From NCBI GenBank assembly GCA_022560025.1, contig JAFISE010000088.1:1-64000 (forward strand): a DNA stretch of 64,000 nt, in the 5' to 3' direction. Shown here in pieces: positions 48,349 through 58,566 of this stretch. The position numbers were made by a program, and so were the translations under genes. The first letter of the stretch is position 1, and every line of letters starts with the position of its first letter. The stretch comes from Stagonosporopsis chrysanthemi. Taxonomy: Eukaryota > Ascomycota > Dothideomycetes > Pleosporales > Didymellaceae. The notes beneath the pieces were generated by a model, which saw only the letters and a list, made by a program, of their open reading frames with translations, ran no database searches and was not told the DNA's origin.

Positions 48349-48894
48349 GAAGAAGTATCTGGAGTATATCCGAGTTTAAGATATGCTTTCAAACAACTAC
48401 CCCTCCCAACATAGCCACACAACGCGCTGCTCAGTTCAGAGGTGACATGAGCACCTCAACGACCGTACCGGGCCGTTGAGGAAGGTGGGGAATTCCACAG
48501 CTACTAGCCCGCACCCAGCTAGACCCTTAGCAAACGAATACCACCCTGCAGCGCTGAGCGCAGGCGACGCAGCGCATGAATACGGACCGCGCGTGTGCGG
48601 CGGGCCAATCTGCTCCCTACAAGATGGCGTGCTAGGTTGCATGCCGATCGTCAGCGCGACCGTAGCCTCATCTGACAAGCCTCGCCATGCCCTCTTGCAA
48701 GGCTTGGACGTTTGCTTTTGCCGTGCCGCTACAGATCAGCAGCGCGCCGTGCAGGATCGTTGTAAGTTATACATAATAAGAAGCCTGGCGCTCGCACACA
48801 CACGCATGAAGAAGACTCTGCGTTTCCGAGGTCGCCGCACCGGACAAGGCTTGGAAATATTAACTAGGTAAAAGAGCTGGGATCCAAAGAAAAA
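48349..48894. other. Promoter region of the amino-acid permease gene
   Basis: 546 bases with the dehydratase 3' flank and the permease promoter. Overlapping open frames of 80-130 codons on both strands show no recognisable content. A short A-rich leader (gatccaaagaaaaa) directly precedes the permease ATG. Confidence 0.5.
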
Positions 48895-50484
48895 ATGGCA
48901 GGGCCGATGGACACGCTCGACGCGGAAAAGGCGCCGTTCGACCACCACGCCGACGCAACGCCCTCGCTCCACGGCCCCGTCAACGAAGACCGCCTCCGCC
49001 GCGCCCTCTCCGCCCGCCAGGTGCAGATGATTGCCATTGGCGGCACGATCGGCACGGGGCTGTTCCTCGGCACGGGCAAGGCGCTCGCGACAGGCGGGCC
49101 GGCGTCGCTGCTCATCTGCTACAGCATTGTGGGCGGCATTGTGTACAGCACGATGCTGGCGCTGGGCGAGATGACGGCGTTTGTGCCTGTTGCGGGCTCG
49201 TTTTGCACGTTTGCTGGCCGCTATGTGGACGATGCGTTTGGGTTTGCGTTGACGTGGAATTACTGGTTCAATGATGCGGTGAGCACGGCGGCGGATCTGG
49301 TGGCGCTGCAGCTGCTGGTGCAGTACTGGACGGATGTGTTTCCGTGGTATGCGCTGGGGATCATTGTGTGGGTGCTGATTGTGCTGGCGAATGTTATTAA
49401 TGTGAGGGCGTATGGTGAACTGGAGTACTGGCTCAGTTTGCTGAAGGTGGTGACGATTGTCATCTTCATTCTACTGAGTATTGCGGTCAACGCGGGCGGG
49501 AATATCGGCTACGGCTATATCGGCGGGAAGTTTTGGATGCGGGGTGATGCGCCGTTTGTGGGTGGTATTGGAGGGTTTGCGTCTGTCTTCGTGACGGCGT
49601 CGTTTGCGTACGGCGGCACCGAGTCTATCGCCATCACGGCCGGCGAAACGAAGGATCCAGCGAGAACGCTCCCGAAGGTGGTTAGGAATGTGTTCTGGCG
49701 GATTCTCCTGTTCTACATCCTGTCAGCGCTCATGATCGGCCTCAATATTCCATACGACTACCCTGGTCTGAGCACAAAGTCTAGTCGCACATCTCCGTTC
49801 ACTGTCGCCTTCCAGATGGCTGGATCGAAAGCTGCCGGCTCGTTTGTCAACGCAGTCGTTCTCACCAGCGTCATTTCTGCGGGCAACCACGCGCTCTACG
49901 CCGGATCACGGCTCCTGTACACGCTCGGCGCCAACGGCCACGCACCCAAGGTCTTCACGCGACTGACGCGGTACCAGATCCCCTGGGTAGCAGTCTTGAC
50001 TACCTCGCTGGTCTCCATTGTGCTCTTCTCGCTGTCGTTTGCAGGATCCGGCCAGGTCTGGACATGGCTGCAGAACATTGTTGGCGTCTCGAACCAGCTG
50101 AGCTGGGTGTGTATCGGCATCGCATCGCTACGGTTCCGCGCTGGCCTCAAGGCTCAAGGAAAGGAGCATCTACTGCCGTTCAAGAACTGGACGTATCCGG
50201 TGGGGCCCATCTTGTGCGTGGTGCTCAACATTTTCATCATTCTCGTGCAAGGATGGACGGCTTTCAGCCCGAGTTTCGGCGCGATAGACTTTGTGAGCTT
50301 CTACCTGGAGCTGCCGGTGTTTGTTGCGATGATGATCCTGTGGAAGCTGGTCAAGAAGACGAAGTTCAGGCGGGCGCACGAGATGGATCTCGAGACTGAC
50401 GTGTACACGAAGGAGGACATGGAGCCGGAGCAGAAGGGCTGGAAAGGCACGGGAAAGCGCCTCGGCACATGGCTCTGCTTCTAG
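48895..50484 (+). CDS. Amino-acid permease (yeast AAT/APC family)
   Basis: Plasma-membrane proton symporter for amino acids; the specific substrate is not evident. The single exon encodes 529 residues, the usual fungal length. The hydrophilic N-terminus (about 40 residues) is followed by the family's first-helix motif QVQMIAIGGTIGTGLFLGTGKAL. About twelve hydrophobic segments follow, with the conserved GEMTAFVPVAGSFCTFAGRYVD, FAYGGTESIAITAGETKDPARTLPK, ISAGNHALYAGSRLLYTL and NIVGVSNQLSWVCIGIASLRFR. The C-terminal tail is charged. The nearby catabolic-looking enzymes could act on what it imports, but no sequence evidence links them. Confidence 0.93.
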   Translation: MAGPMDTLDAEKAPFDHHADATPSLHGPVNEDRLRRALSARQVQMIAIGGTIGTGLFLGTGKALATGGPASLLICYSIVGGIVYSTMLALGEMTAFVPVAGSFCTFAGRYVDDAFGFALTWNYWFNDAVSTAADLVALQLLVQYWTDVFPWYALGIIVWVLIVLANVINVRAYGELEYWLSLLKVVTIVIFILLSIAVNAGGNIGYGYIGGKFWMRGDAPFVGGIGGFASVFVTASFAYGGTESIAITAGETKDPARTLPKVVRNVFWRILLFYILSALMIGLNIPYDYPGLSTKSSRTSPFTVAFQMAGSKAAGSFVNAVVLTSVISAGNHALYAGSRLLYTLGANGHAPKVFTRLTRYQIPWVAVLTTSLVSIVLFSLSFAGSGQVWTWLQNIVGVSNQLSWVCIGIASLRFRAGLKAQGKEHLLPFKNWTYPVGPILCVVLNIFIILVQGWTAFSPSFGAIDFVSFYLELPVFVAMMILWKLVKKTKFRRAHEMDLETDVYTKEDMEPEQKGWKGTGKRLGTWLCF

Positions 50485-50518
50485 AGCAACTACTGCTGTA
50501 CAAAGTGCAGAAATGACA

Positions 50519-50548
50519 GCATGCACATGCACATGCACATGCACATGC
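50519..50548. repeat. Hexanucleotide microsatellite
   Basis: The unit atgcac is repeated just over four times in perfect register, in the 3' flank of the permease gene. It is palindrome-rich (gcatgc and tgcatg-like words). Confidence 0.85.
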
Positions 50549-50777
50549 GTATACACCATGCAAATTATTGTAGCTGTTGAGTCAATTGCCGGCGCCCATG
50601 GCTTCGCCGCGCGCACTCGTGGAAAGATACTCCGTCCGGCGCAACAAGCCACCTCGGTCCCACCCCCGAGTGCCCCACGTTCAAACGCCGACGGTCGTCG
50701 GCAACTGACGCCATGCTGAGCTCCTCCCCGCATGCGCCCATAAACACAGCTCGTCCCCGGTCGTGTACGCTCTCGCT

Positions 50778-51800
50778 ATGCACCGCCTGCGCCAGATTTC
50801 CGGCCACATCCCCCGCAAAGCCTTCTACACGACCGCGCCCCCGCTCGTCGCCATGCCCAAGCTGCTCTACCCGACGTCGCTCGCCCTCGACCCCAAGCTG
50901 CTCGAGGGCTACAGCGTCGACCTCGTGCCGTACAACGTCAAGGAGAACATCCCCGCCGAGCACGCCGACGCCGAGATACTCGTCACATGGACCAACACGG
51001 CGGCGAACCTCAAGGACGCCGCCCAGCGGCTGACCAAGCTGCGCTGGATCCAGTCGCTGGCCGCGGGCCCTAACGACGTCCTGGGCGCGGGCTTCGACCC
51101 GAGCAACATCACCATCACCACGGGCTCCGGCCTGCACGACCACACCGTCGCCGAGCACGCGCTGGGCCTGCTGCTCAACGCCGCCCGCCGCTTCTTCGAG
51201 ATGCGCGACTTCCAGGCCCAGGGCAAGTGGCCGGCGCACCTGGGCGGGCCGCAGCCCGACCGCCCCCGCGGCAAGTTCACAACGCTGCAGGGCGCCAACG
51301 TCGTCGTGTGGGGCTTCGGCAACATTGCAAAGTGCCTGACGCCCTGGCTGACGGCCCTGGGCGCCAATGTGACGGGCGTGGCCCGCTCCAAGGGCGTGCG
51401 CAACGGCATCCAGGTCTACGCCGAGGACGACCTCAACGACATCCTGCCCACGACCGACGCCCTCGTCATGATCCTCCCCGGCAGCGACGCCACCAAGCAC
51501 GCGCTCAATGCTGACCGGCTCAAGCTGCTGCCCAGCCACGCGTGGGTCGTCAACGTCGGCCGCGGCACAAGCGTCGACGAGGACGCATTGGCCGACGCGC
51601 TGGAGGCGGGGTCCATTGGCGGCGCCGCGCTGGACGTCTTCGAGACAGAGCCCTACCCCGAGGGCGGGCGGCTGTGGAAGACGCCCAACACCATTGTCAG
51701 CCCACACGCCGCCGGCGGCCGGCCGCAGGACCCCGAGGCGCTGATTGCGTGGAACCTGCGCAAGTTCCTGGCGGGGCAGGAGCTGAAGAACGTCATCTAG
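50778..51800 (+). CDS. D-isomer-specific 2-hydroxyacid dehydrogenase
   Basis: NAD(P)-dependent interconversion of 2-hydroxy acids and 2-oxo acids. A single exon encodes 340 residues. The cofactor fold shows VVVWGFGNIAKCLTPWLTALG. The catalytic residues typical of the family appear in order: Arg in NVGRGTSVDEDAL, Glu in DVFETEPYPEGG and His in SPHAAGG. The N-terminal 25 residues (HRLRQISGHIPRKAFYTTAPP) are basic and lack acids, suggesting a mitochondrial presequence. A second ATG at 50853 (MPKLLYP) would give a cytosolic form of 315 residues. Very high GC at third positions produces a 466-codon antisense shadow frame. The neighbouring lactonase-like gene ends 55 bases away, convergently. Confidence 0.9.
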   Translation: MHRLRQISGHIPRKAFYTTAPPLVAMPKLLYPTSLALDPKLLEGYSVDLVPYNVKENIPAEHADAEILVTWTNTAANLKDAAQRLTKLRWIQSLAAGPNDVLGAGFDPSNITITTGSGLHDHTVAEHALGLLLNAARRFFEMRDFQAQGKWPAHLGGPQPDRPRGKFTTLQGANVVVWGFGNIAKCLTPWLTALGANVTGVARSKGVRNGIQVYAEDDLNDILPTTDALVMILPGSDATKHALNADRLKLLPSHAWVVNVGRGTSVDEDALADALEAGSIGGAALDVFETEPYPEGGRLWKTPNTIVSPHAAGGRPQDPEALIAWNLRKFLAGQELKNVI

Positions 51801-51855
51801 GTACCCTTCCCTCTTCTGCTGTATATAGTATATACTTTTCATGTCACGGAACTGT

Positions 51856-53187
51856 TCATGTCTCAAACACCAGAATCCCCCGCTCGTACAGCCCGCTGAT
51901 GATCCCAACCCCCTTCTCGCTGTCCCGCGCCATGGTGCTGCTGCTGCAAAACTCCCGCCCATCATCCCTATACACCTCCCTCAGCCCCCCTTCCTCGCTC
52001 CACTCCGCCGCCCAGCTCCCCGCCGTGCACCCACACGCCTCCTCCGTGCCGAGCACACACCCCTTCCTCCCCTGCGCAACCTTCATCAGCGCCGGCGCAA
52101 ACGGATGGCCCGCCATCAGCAACCGGCCCTCCCCATCCTGCGCCAGATTATCCACCGCCGCCGGCGTCCTCAGCACGCTCTTCCTCTTCAGCCTCCTCTC
52201 GCCCTCTCCTCCCCCCTCCTCCTCCTCCTCCTCCTCGAAAAAATAAACCCCACTCTTCGAACTCGACCCCACCGCCACCGTCCTGCCATCCACCCGCGCC
52301 ACCCCATTCGCAAACGGCACCCTGGCCAGCACCCTCGTCCGCCCCCGCCGCCGCGTGTCGACAAACACCACGCTACCCCCCGCCACCCCGCTGAACGCCT
52401 CCGCCGTGCTCCCCGCCCGCCACACCCCCGCCCGCACATAGTGGTCGTTGGTCACGTACAGCGCGCCGCCGCCCAGCGCGAGCAGCGCGTTGGGCGCGTG
52501 CAGCAGCGGGTGCGCGAAGCGCGCGACTAGCGTTGGGGCGAGCGAGGGGAGCGCTAGGTGCACGAGCAGGATGTGCGCGCTGCCGTGGCGCGGGTGGTTG
52601 GCGATGTAGAGCGTCGAGGAGGCGCGGTCGTAGGCGAGCCCGAGCGGGTGCAGGTCCGGTTCTGGGATGGGGAGGCGGGTTGGAGGGGAGGTCGAGGGGG
52701 AGGTGTAGTTGTAGACGTAGATGGCTGCTTTGGAGGCGTTGGGGGGTTCCGGGTGGAAGGATCCCTGGGGTGTGGTGTTAGTATTATATTAAATTGTGTC
52801 GTTCCATCTCTTTCTTGCACAACCGGGAAGACTTTTGTGACGTCGGCAGGGCCAAACACTCCACACGCACCATGACGGTGTTCCAGTGGTCGCGGCCGGG
52901 ATCGCAGCTCAGAAACGCAACACCCAGGCTCTTTTCCACAAGCACGTCTTCGCAGTTGCGCAGCTCGTCGCGAAACCTGACTTCATGGCTCTTGAAGGTG
53001 CGCAGGTTCTCGTACTGCGAGGGCCGGTTGGCGAGCATGGGCGCAAGGACGAGGTAGCGATCATACAGCCATGGTGCAACGAGGGCTATGAGGACCACGT
53101 AGATCTGCGGGGGGGTTTTAGAGATTGGGGGGGGGGGGGGGGGGGGGGATAGGTTTAGTGTCGCACAGTTGATTTTAGTTTAAGCAT
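51856..53187 (-). CDS. Paraoxonase/arylesterase-like beta-propeller lactonase
   Basis: Six-bladed propeller enzymes of this family hydrolyse lactones or aryl esters with calcium. The two main exons on - are firm: 53104-52871 and 52764-51856. The intron has a tactaac branch site. They give NCEDVLVEKSLGVAFLSCDPGRDHWNTVM, joined to GSFHPEPP, then IYVYNYTSPS, HPLGLAYDRASSTLYIANH and LLHAPNALLALGGGALYVTNDHY. The start is uncertain. No ATG precedes IYVVLIALVAPWLYDRYLVL in that exon, so I tentatively add an exon 53187-53167 (MLKLKST) with a weak gtgcga donor, giving 387 residues. The intron would contain a 22-G homopolymer. The hydrophobic N-terminus is a membrane anchor or signal. Seven Glu codons in a row (52216-52236) form an unusual insert. 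Confidence 0.75.
52216..52236 (-). repeat. GAG trinucleotide repeat (seven Glu) within the lactonase-like gene
   Basis: Seven CTC triplets on + encode seven consecutive glutamates, followed by Gly codons, between two propeller strands. This is probably a surface loop expanded by replication slippage. Confidence 0.9.
53127..53148. repeat. 22-base poly-G homopolymer
   Basis: An unbroken run of 22 G on + (C on -), with a second run of G at 53109-53115. It falls in the presumed first intron or leader of the lactonase-like gene. Its exact length is unreliable in any assembly. Confidence 0.9.
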
Positions 53188-53463
53188 TATAAAGATGTGA
53201 GATGAATTGCGTTCGTCTATGAGATAGATGAATGGTTGATGTTGGTACAGTTAGACTCTACACATGATGTCGTAAGCTTACACCGCATTGCGACCAATGT
53301 CAGCACTGCTTTTGCTGATTCAGCACCCACCGGCTCTGTCCAGGACCAACGAGAGTATTGTCCGCTTTCCACTATCGGCCCTGAGCAGGGAACGTTCCAT
53401 GCAAAAAGAGGCCCAGCCCAGTCGAGGATGCAGACGTGCGATGCTTGTCTCACAGCCACGCAC

Positions 53464-54068
53464 TCAGTATTCCCTCTTCGACCTCAGGTAGGCCAGCAAT
53501 GACACGACAGCCACCACGATAGCTGTCAAGAACATGAAAGCCGAGTCCGCCTGACTCATCTTACAGCGGCTGATTACTTTTGCCAGATCCTTAACCCACA
53601 AAGTACAATACTCTCCGCTGTCTCCTTTCGACATGCCTCCACATGGAATGCTAAGGTGAAGCAGCTTCCAGCAATTACCCACATCCCCCGAGCTGTCTTC
53701 GCAACCGGAACTAGTGCACTGAACACCTTCGAGTTTGATGGCCAGCAACTGCGGTCTGTCAGCTTGCCGTCACGAGAGTACTGATGGGTGGAACTTGCAA
53801 TGCCGCCAGCAAGATTCAGGCCCACAATCACCGCGTCCATTGCCATTCCGACCTTGCCCTGCAATACTTTGATCCAGCGCGATGCAATGCCGAGTAGTGC
53901 GGCAACGAACGAGATGCCACCTATGAAGGCAACGAGGCCTAGCGTCGAAGGCAGACTGCCGACTTTGTGGCCTTTGATCAGGGTTGTGGAGAGGCCAAAC
54001 ACGACAATGGCGAAGAGGGCTTGCACGCCACGGAGGGCGAACGCGACGACTGGGCTTGTCAAAGACAT
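53464..54068 (-). CDS. MARVEL-domain membrane protein (Nce102-like family)
   Basis: Four-helix membrane protein; yeast Nce102 organises eisosome domains, but this could be another family member. Two exons on -: 54068-53799 and 53748-53464, giving 184 residues. The intron is exactly 50 bases and begins GC (gcaagt), ending cgcag. This is the only choice that joins NLAGGI to LLAIKLEGVQC in frame with a normal intron length. Hydrophobic segments are VVAFALRGVQALFAIVVFGL, STLGLVAFIGGISFVAALLGIA, the segment around VIVGLNLAGGILLAIKL, and SAFMFLTAIVVAVVSLLAYL. The conserved SRCKMSQADSAFMF precedes the last helix. Cysteines in the last loop (QCTSSGCED, NCWKLL) may form disulphides. Confidence 0.85.
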
Positions 54069-55496
54069 TGTGTCTCGAGGAAGCGGGAATGAGAGAGCGG
54101 ACAGATGTAGCGAGGTGCGCTGAAGGAGCTGGAAAAGAGCAGTGGGTACGAACTCGGTAGATTGGAAGAGTGGATGGGAGGCCCGGCGTAATGCCTATAC
54201 TTAAGCTCGCCATTGGTGCACTCCCAGGGGTTCGTCGCGCTCCTATCTTCTCTCCTCTAGCCGTCCCCTGCTACACAGACATTTGCTCAGCCACTTAACG
54301 CAAACACTATCACTCTGTGACTCTAGTTCTAGGTCGTTCCTGCCGACAGCTTACTCAAAGCACTGGACATCGACCCGTTTGCACGATGTCGCGGCGGGAC
54401 AGTACGAGGTCAGGGTGTTCGCCACTGCCTGTCTGGGTCGGCATCCAGGGCAAGTGTAACACGTCAACGGGTAGTTGTTAATTTCCAGCAGCATTCATCT
54501 CATGTTTGATACGAGTGTTGCTTGCCTGCTTTACCGGACGCAGGCACATCTCTTTGTTCTCATACCTATGGATAGGCAGCCCAGTTTCGTAGATAGAACC
54601 GTTATCGATTCATCTCATCTTCTCCCTGCTCTGGTCCAAGAGTAGTGGCAGACTGAATTGCGTGGCCGAGCGCACACACTCGTTTGCTAAGAAACTCTGA
54701 GTGACGGGTCGAAATTCGATTGTTGTACCGTGGGGTGCACCGTCGGTGGTGTTGCACTTGTACGCTGCTTCGCCCACTTCGATCTTCGCTCCACTACGTT
54801 GTTGGCCTTGGATGAGCACGGGCATATTTTCCGCCCTGGTGGGTGAAACGCAACTCCTGGGTCATGCGCCGATGCCGGATTACTGTCGAAATGACCATTG
54901 GAAAGCTTGATCGGTAGTCCAGGAACGGATGCTGTTGCAGCTAATGGTCCTGCTGCTTAGACAGTGTTAGCATGGTGTCACAAGCAGGAGCTGACAAGTG
55001 TTGCGCGCGTTCAGTTGTCGAGCATATGACAACGATCATGTGGTCACTATGGCTAGAAAGCGTCGCTACCGACACTTGATCGGTGCAATACGTCCCCAGC
55101 ATAGGGCAATGGTCGTATGGCGTGGGTAGGCACATCTGCTAGGTGCATTGGTTGGCTTTCAGCACCGATTCGAGTCAGCGTTGCCTAATTTGGGTATGAG
55201 GGTAGGCACGGTCAACACTCGAGCCGCTTCTGGCAAGTACCAGAGTCAGACAGCATCTGAGATAGGCGAATTTGGCGACAACGAGAATATCGCTGCATGA
55301 GTTAGTCGCTGTGAGCGCTGTTGATTATGGCGGCACGACCTTCATGTAGCACCGCGTCAAGAAAAATGAAACCCGTTAACGTCAGTCCTCGACCAAGGGC
55401 ACGACCGCTCATCTCTATTAGTTCTCCGGGCGCAAGTGAGCATTTCTACAACTCGAGCACGCCTTCAAATACACAGTTCCGTATAGCAACACGCTT
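54069..55496. other. Gene-poor intergenic stretch
   Basis: 1.43 kb holding the MARVEL gene promoter and the 3' flank of the second Zn2Cys6 gene. One 71-codon frame on - (54610-54825) overlaps a 69-codon frame on +. Neither has recognisable motifs, and I leave both out. No tRNA or transposon remnant was recognised. Confidence 0.45.
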
Positions 55497-58400
55497 TTAC
55501 TGAAGTCCAAAGCTCGTGCTCTGGACTCCCAGCTCCGCCCAAAGAGCGGGCTCATCGAAGCTGGTAACGATCCAACCAGGAAATACAGTCTGATCCAAGC
55601 CAGAAGAGGAGTGAAGATTGGTGTAGACGTCCAAAGGTATCTCTACATTGCAATCGGCGTAGGCTGACGGATGGCGATAGAATTCAAACAGATCGAATAG
55701 ATTTTTGAAGTGAGGCCCAGGGTTGCGTGATGGCTCTGGCAGATCCAAAGAGCGCTGTGATACTTCGGAAATGGACTTCCTTTGTTGATGTTGTAAGTCG
55801 CGCGTTGCGGAGGAAGCGGCGGAGGAGATCTGGCTGTTAGGTGGTTCGTCAACTGGGTTGAGTACATTCGGATAGGAAGTGTGCTTCTGAGCTGGAGTGG
55901 ACGCCGCTGGACTTGGTTCATTGTCTCCTTTCATTACCTCGTCTTTGCTAATCAGTTCTTGAACATCCTGTCCAAGTGTCAGCAGCCGATCAAGCAAGGG
56001 GTACGTAGCATTGTATCTGATTGTGTCAAGGTCAAATGCAGAAATGACCGATCAGTTGCGTATGCAAGTGAGAGATTAGCAGTGAGAAGCGTACTTACAA
56101 TCCTAGCCGTGGACATCAGCTTCTTCAGAAGCCCCACCGACATCGCATAAGCGCGGACAGCCATGTTGTTGTTGACACGCATAATGCGCAGCCACTGTAG
56201 CACTTTCCTAAGAGACGGAACCAGTCCTTGTCGATCTTCAGAAGCGCGCAGTGCCTGCAGCACGATTTCCAGGCACAAGACCATCAAAGCTTGCATGATG
56301 ATGTGGGTCATCTGCCACCATGGCCCAAATTCGTACAACTTGGCAATATTGGCTAAAGTAGCGGCGGGTAGGAGATCTGCGATTGATTGTGCTGCATCGA
56401 CGCAGATGAGTGCTGCATTTCGATCGAAGATATCTGAGCTTGTTGTCGGATTCGGGTTTCGGCGGTCCGATCGGTAGAGGCAAGGTCGCGTTATCAGAAT
56501 CTTTGTACTCTGATATAATAGGTTGAGCGTGTTCTGCTCACGAAAATAACGATGCCCGATGATTGCAGTTCTGTGAAAGAAGTTGAGATCCTCGGGAAGG
56601 GCTGTCGCCCAAGCATCAAGTTCGTCGTTCTGATGTGCAATCGTTCTTTGTACAGACTCCCATGACTCTCCCACAGTATTGACACTGTATAGCTCGAGCG
56701 TGGCTTGAGTGAGCTCGCCCAGCTTTACTACACTCCCAAGATAGGACCCGGAATTGGCAGGTCCATAATAGTCGTCATTCGGCTGGGTTGAAGAGCTCGC
56801 AGTTTGCATATTGTTAATGGTCCCGCAAGGCGCCAGTGGGCGCTTCCCTCTGTCGCCAAACCTGGATTCAATGATCGATTCCTCAATTTCTTCAGATGCA
56901 AGAGGAAGAGGAAGAGGAACGGAACAAAACAAGCCCATCCCCAAGCTTGGCCGCCCCGTCAAAGTTGAGACAAGGCGTTCGAATGAGTAGTGTGCCCACC
57001 AGATCCTAGAATCAAGTTCTTCTCTTGCGGCACTTGTCATACCGTCCCCGTTTTGGAGGTGCATACCCAAGGCAAAACCAGAGCGCAGTGAATTGCCGAT
57101 TAGGATCCAGGAACTAAAGTTCGTTAGCATAGGCAACTGTACGTGCCAGCATAGCTCAAAACTAACCGATTGATGTGTCCGATGCTCAGGTAATAGAATG
57201 ACAGAAGCCCTGCCAGGAGTGAGTGCATGCAACAAACGCACAGCTTTGAAATGCTCACCTGTGATCTGCATGTGCGCAAGATCTGGATTAGAGAAGCCCC
57301 AAGGGTCCTGCAGACTAAGCACCCACGCTCGAGAGTGATAAAGCAAATGGTCGCGGTCATCAGCTTGCCATTCGGCCTTGATCAAATGACTGTACACTGC
57401 TCCGATGGCAAAAACTAGGTTCAAGGTTGCTTGCCATTCCCGCGAAACACGGTAAGGAATACCACGTTGTAGAGAGGCATAATCTATAGATGGTCAGAGC
57501 AATCCAGCAGAGCTGCAGGAGGCTGTCGGTGAAGTACAGCTGCGCCGAAGGTACCCGAATTGGCTGTTCTTGGGCGGCCTGGTCCAACTTACAGTGGTGG
57601 AACCGGTTGACAAACGATTTTTTTGCCAGGAACGGAAAGGAGTTCTGCGCGCTTTGCATGTAGGCTTGCAGCAATTTCTCGGCAGCTTCGAAAGGTGGCA
57701 TCTCCAAGGGATCGACCATCACATCAGACTCAAATACCTCATCGTCCAGGTAAAAGCTCGCCTTGCTGTTTGGCAGCAAAGGGGTTGTGATATGACCGCT
57801 GTGCCGTCTTTTATGTGCATCCAAATGATCATCGACCGCTGCTTCATCGTCGCCAGGTGGACCCCAAAAGCCACCCTGCGATCTCGAAGGCTCCGCGCCA
57901 TGCAATCCTCGCAGCCACTGTATACCAGATCCTTTGCTAACAAAGCCAGCAGCCCTTGTCTCCTCACTTCGCATGAGTTCTTCGTCGAGTACGTCTTGCT
58001 CCACGGAGCTTGCAGCTTCAGCGCTCGTGCCGGCTTCGCCTCGCTCCTCGTCTCCCATCGGGCGGTACTTGTCTATTGGGTCTCCAACGGTTGCTGCGGC
58101 ATCAGCGACATCCTCGAGGGTCTGCTCGGATCAGTCGAATTTTCAAGATTGTGGTTCTCAAGACTAACGTTGGCGAGCAGATCGTCGATGCGAGCTTGTC
58201 GCTCAGTCGAAACTTGTGACCGTAGATCTCGTAACAGAATGATCATGTCCTGGTTGTGTGTAGTAGCCCTGTCGTGTTCAGTCACCAAGATCACACAGCG
58301 AATACTGCTACACACGTCTTAAGCCGATCCTTGCGACTCGACGCATACACACAAGGCATGGAATTCTCGCTGCAGTTCAAACATCGCGGCTGCGACCCAT

Positions 58401-58566
58401 TGCATTTGATCTTGCGCGACCTACAGCTCAAGCACGCCCGACTGACACGGTTCTGTCTGTTCACAATCGCCTTGCGAGGGGGCTCACTGCGGTGTTTATG
58501 CAGCCTAGGGATTGGTAGTTTCGACGATCCTCGTACACCGGGAGCTGATATGTTTGGATAAGACAT
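55497..58566 (-). CDS. Zn2Cys6 transcription factor, seven exons
   Basis: Nuclear regulator with unknown targets. Exons on -: 58566-58316, 58268-58169, 58121-57593, 57483-57259, 57209-57167, 57113-56099 and 55967-55497, giving 877 residues in a single frame. The zinc cluster is Cys45, 48, 55, 62, 65 and 72 (CLSCRSRKIKC then CLNC), followed by YASSRKDRLKTATTHNQ. The fungal-specific domain begins near residue 270 (AYMQSAQNSFPFLAKKSFVNRFH). It includes the 43-base exon 5 that creates GLLSFYYLSIGHINRSWILIGNSLRSGFALGMH. Intron 2 is 47 bases. The last intron (131 bases) is the least certain; I chose its acceptor because it alone keeps phase. The C-terminus is Ser/Pro-rich. It diverges from CAB2. 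Confidence 0.85.

Noticed and set aside
50565..51965. A 466-codon open frame on - opposite the 2-hydroxyacid dehydrogenase
   Set aside because: It is antisense to a well-supported enzyme with very GC-rich third positions, which removes stop codons on the opposite strand. Its translation is Val/Gly/Arg-rich without any family feature.
54610..54825. A 71-codon frame on - that reads like an ordinary protein
   Set aside because: Too short, unmatched, and overlapped by a frame of similar size on +. Transcript data would be needed.
55155..55180. Second tRNA-like word gattcgagtc
   Set aside because: The surrounding bases do not form a cloverleaf, and no A box is present.
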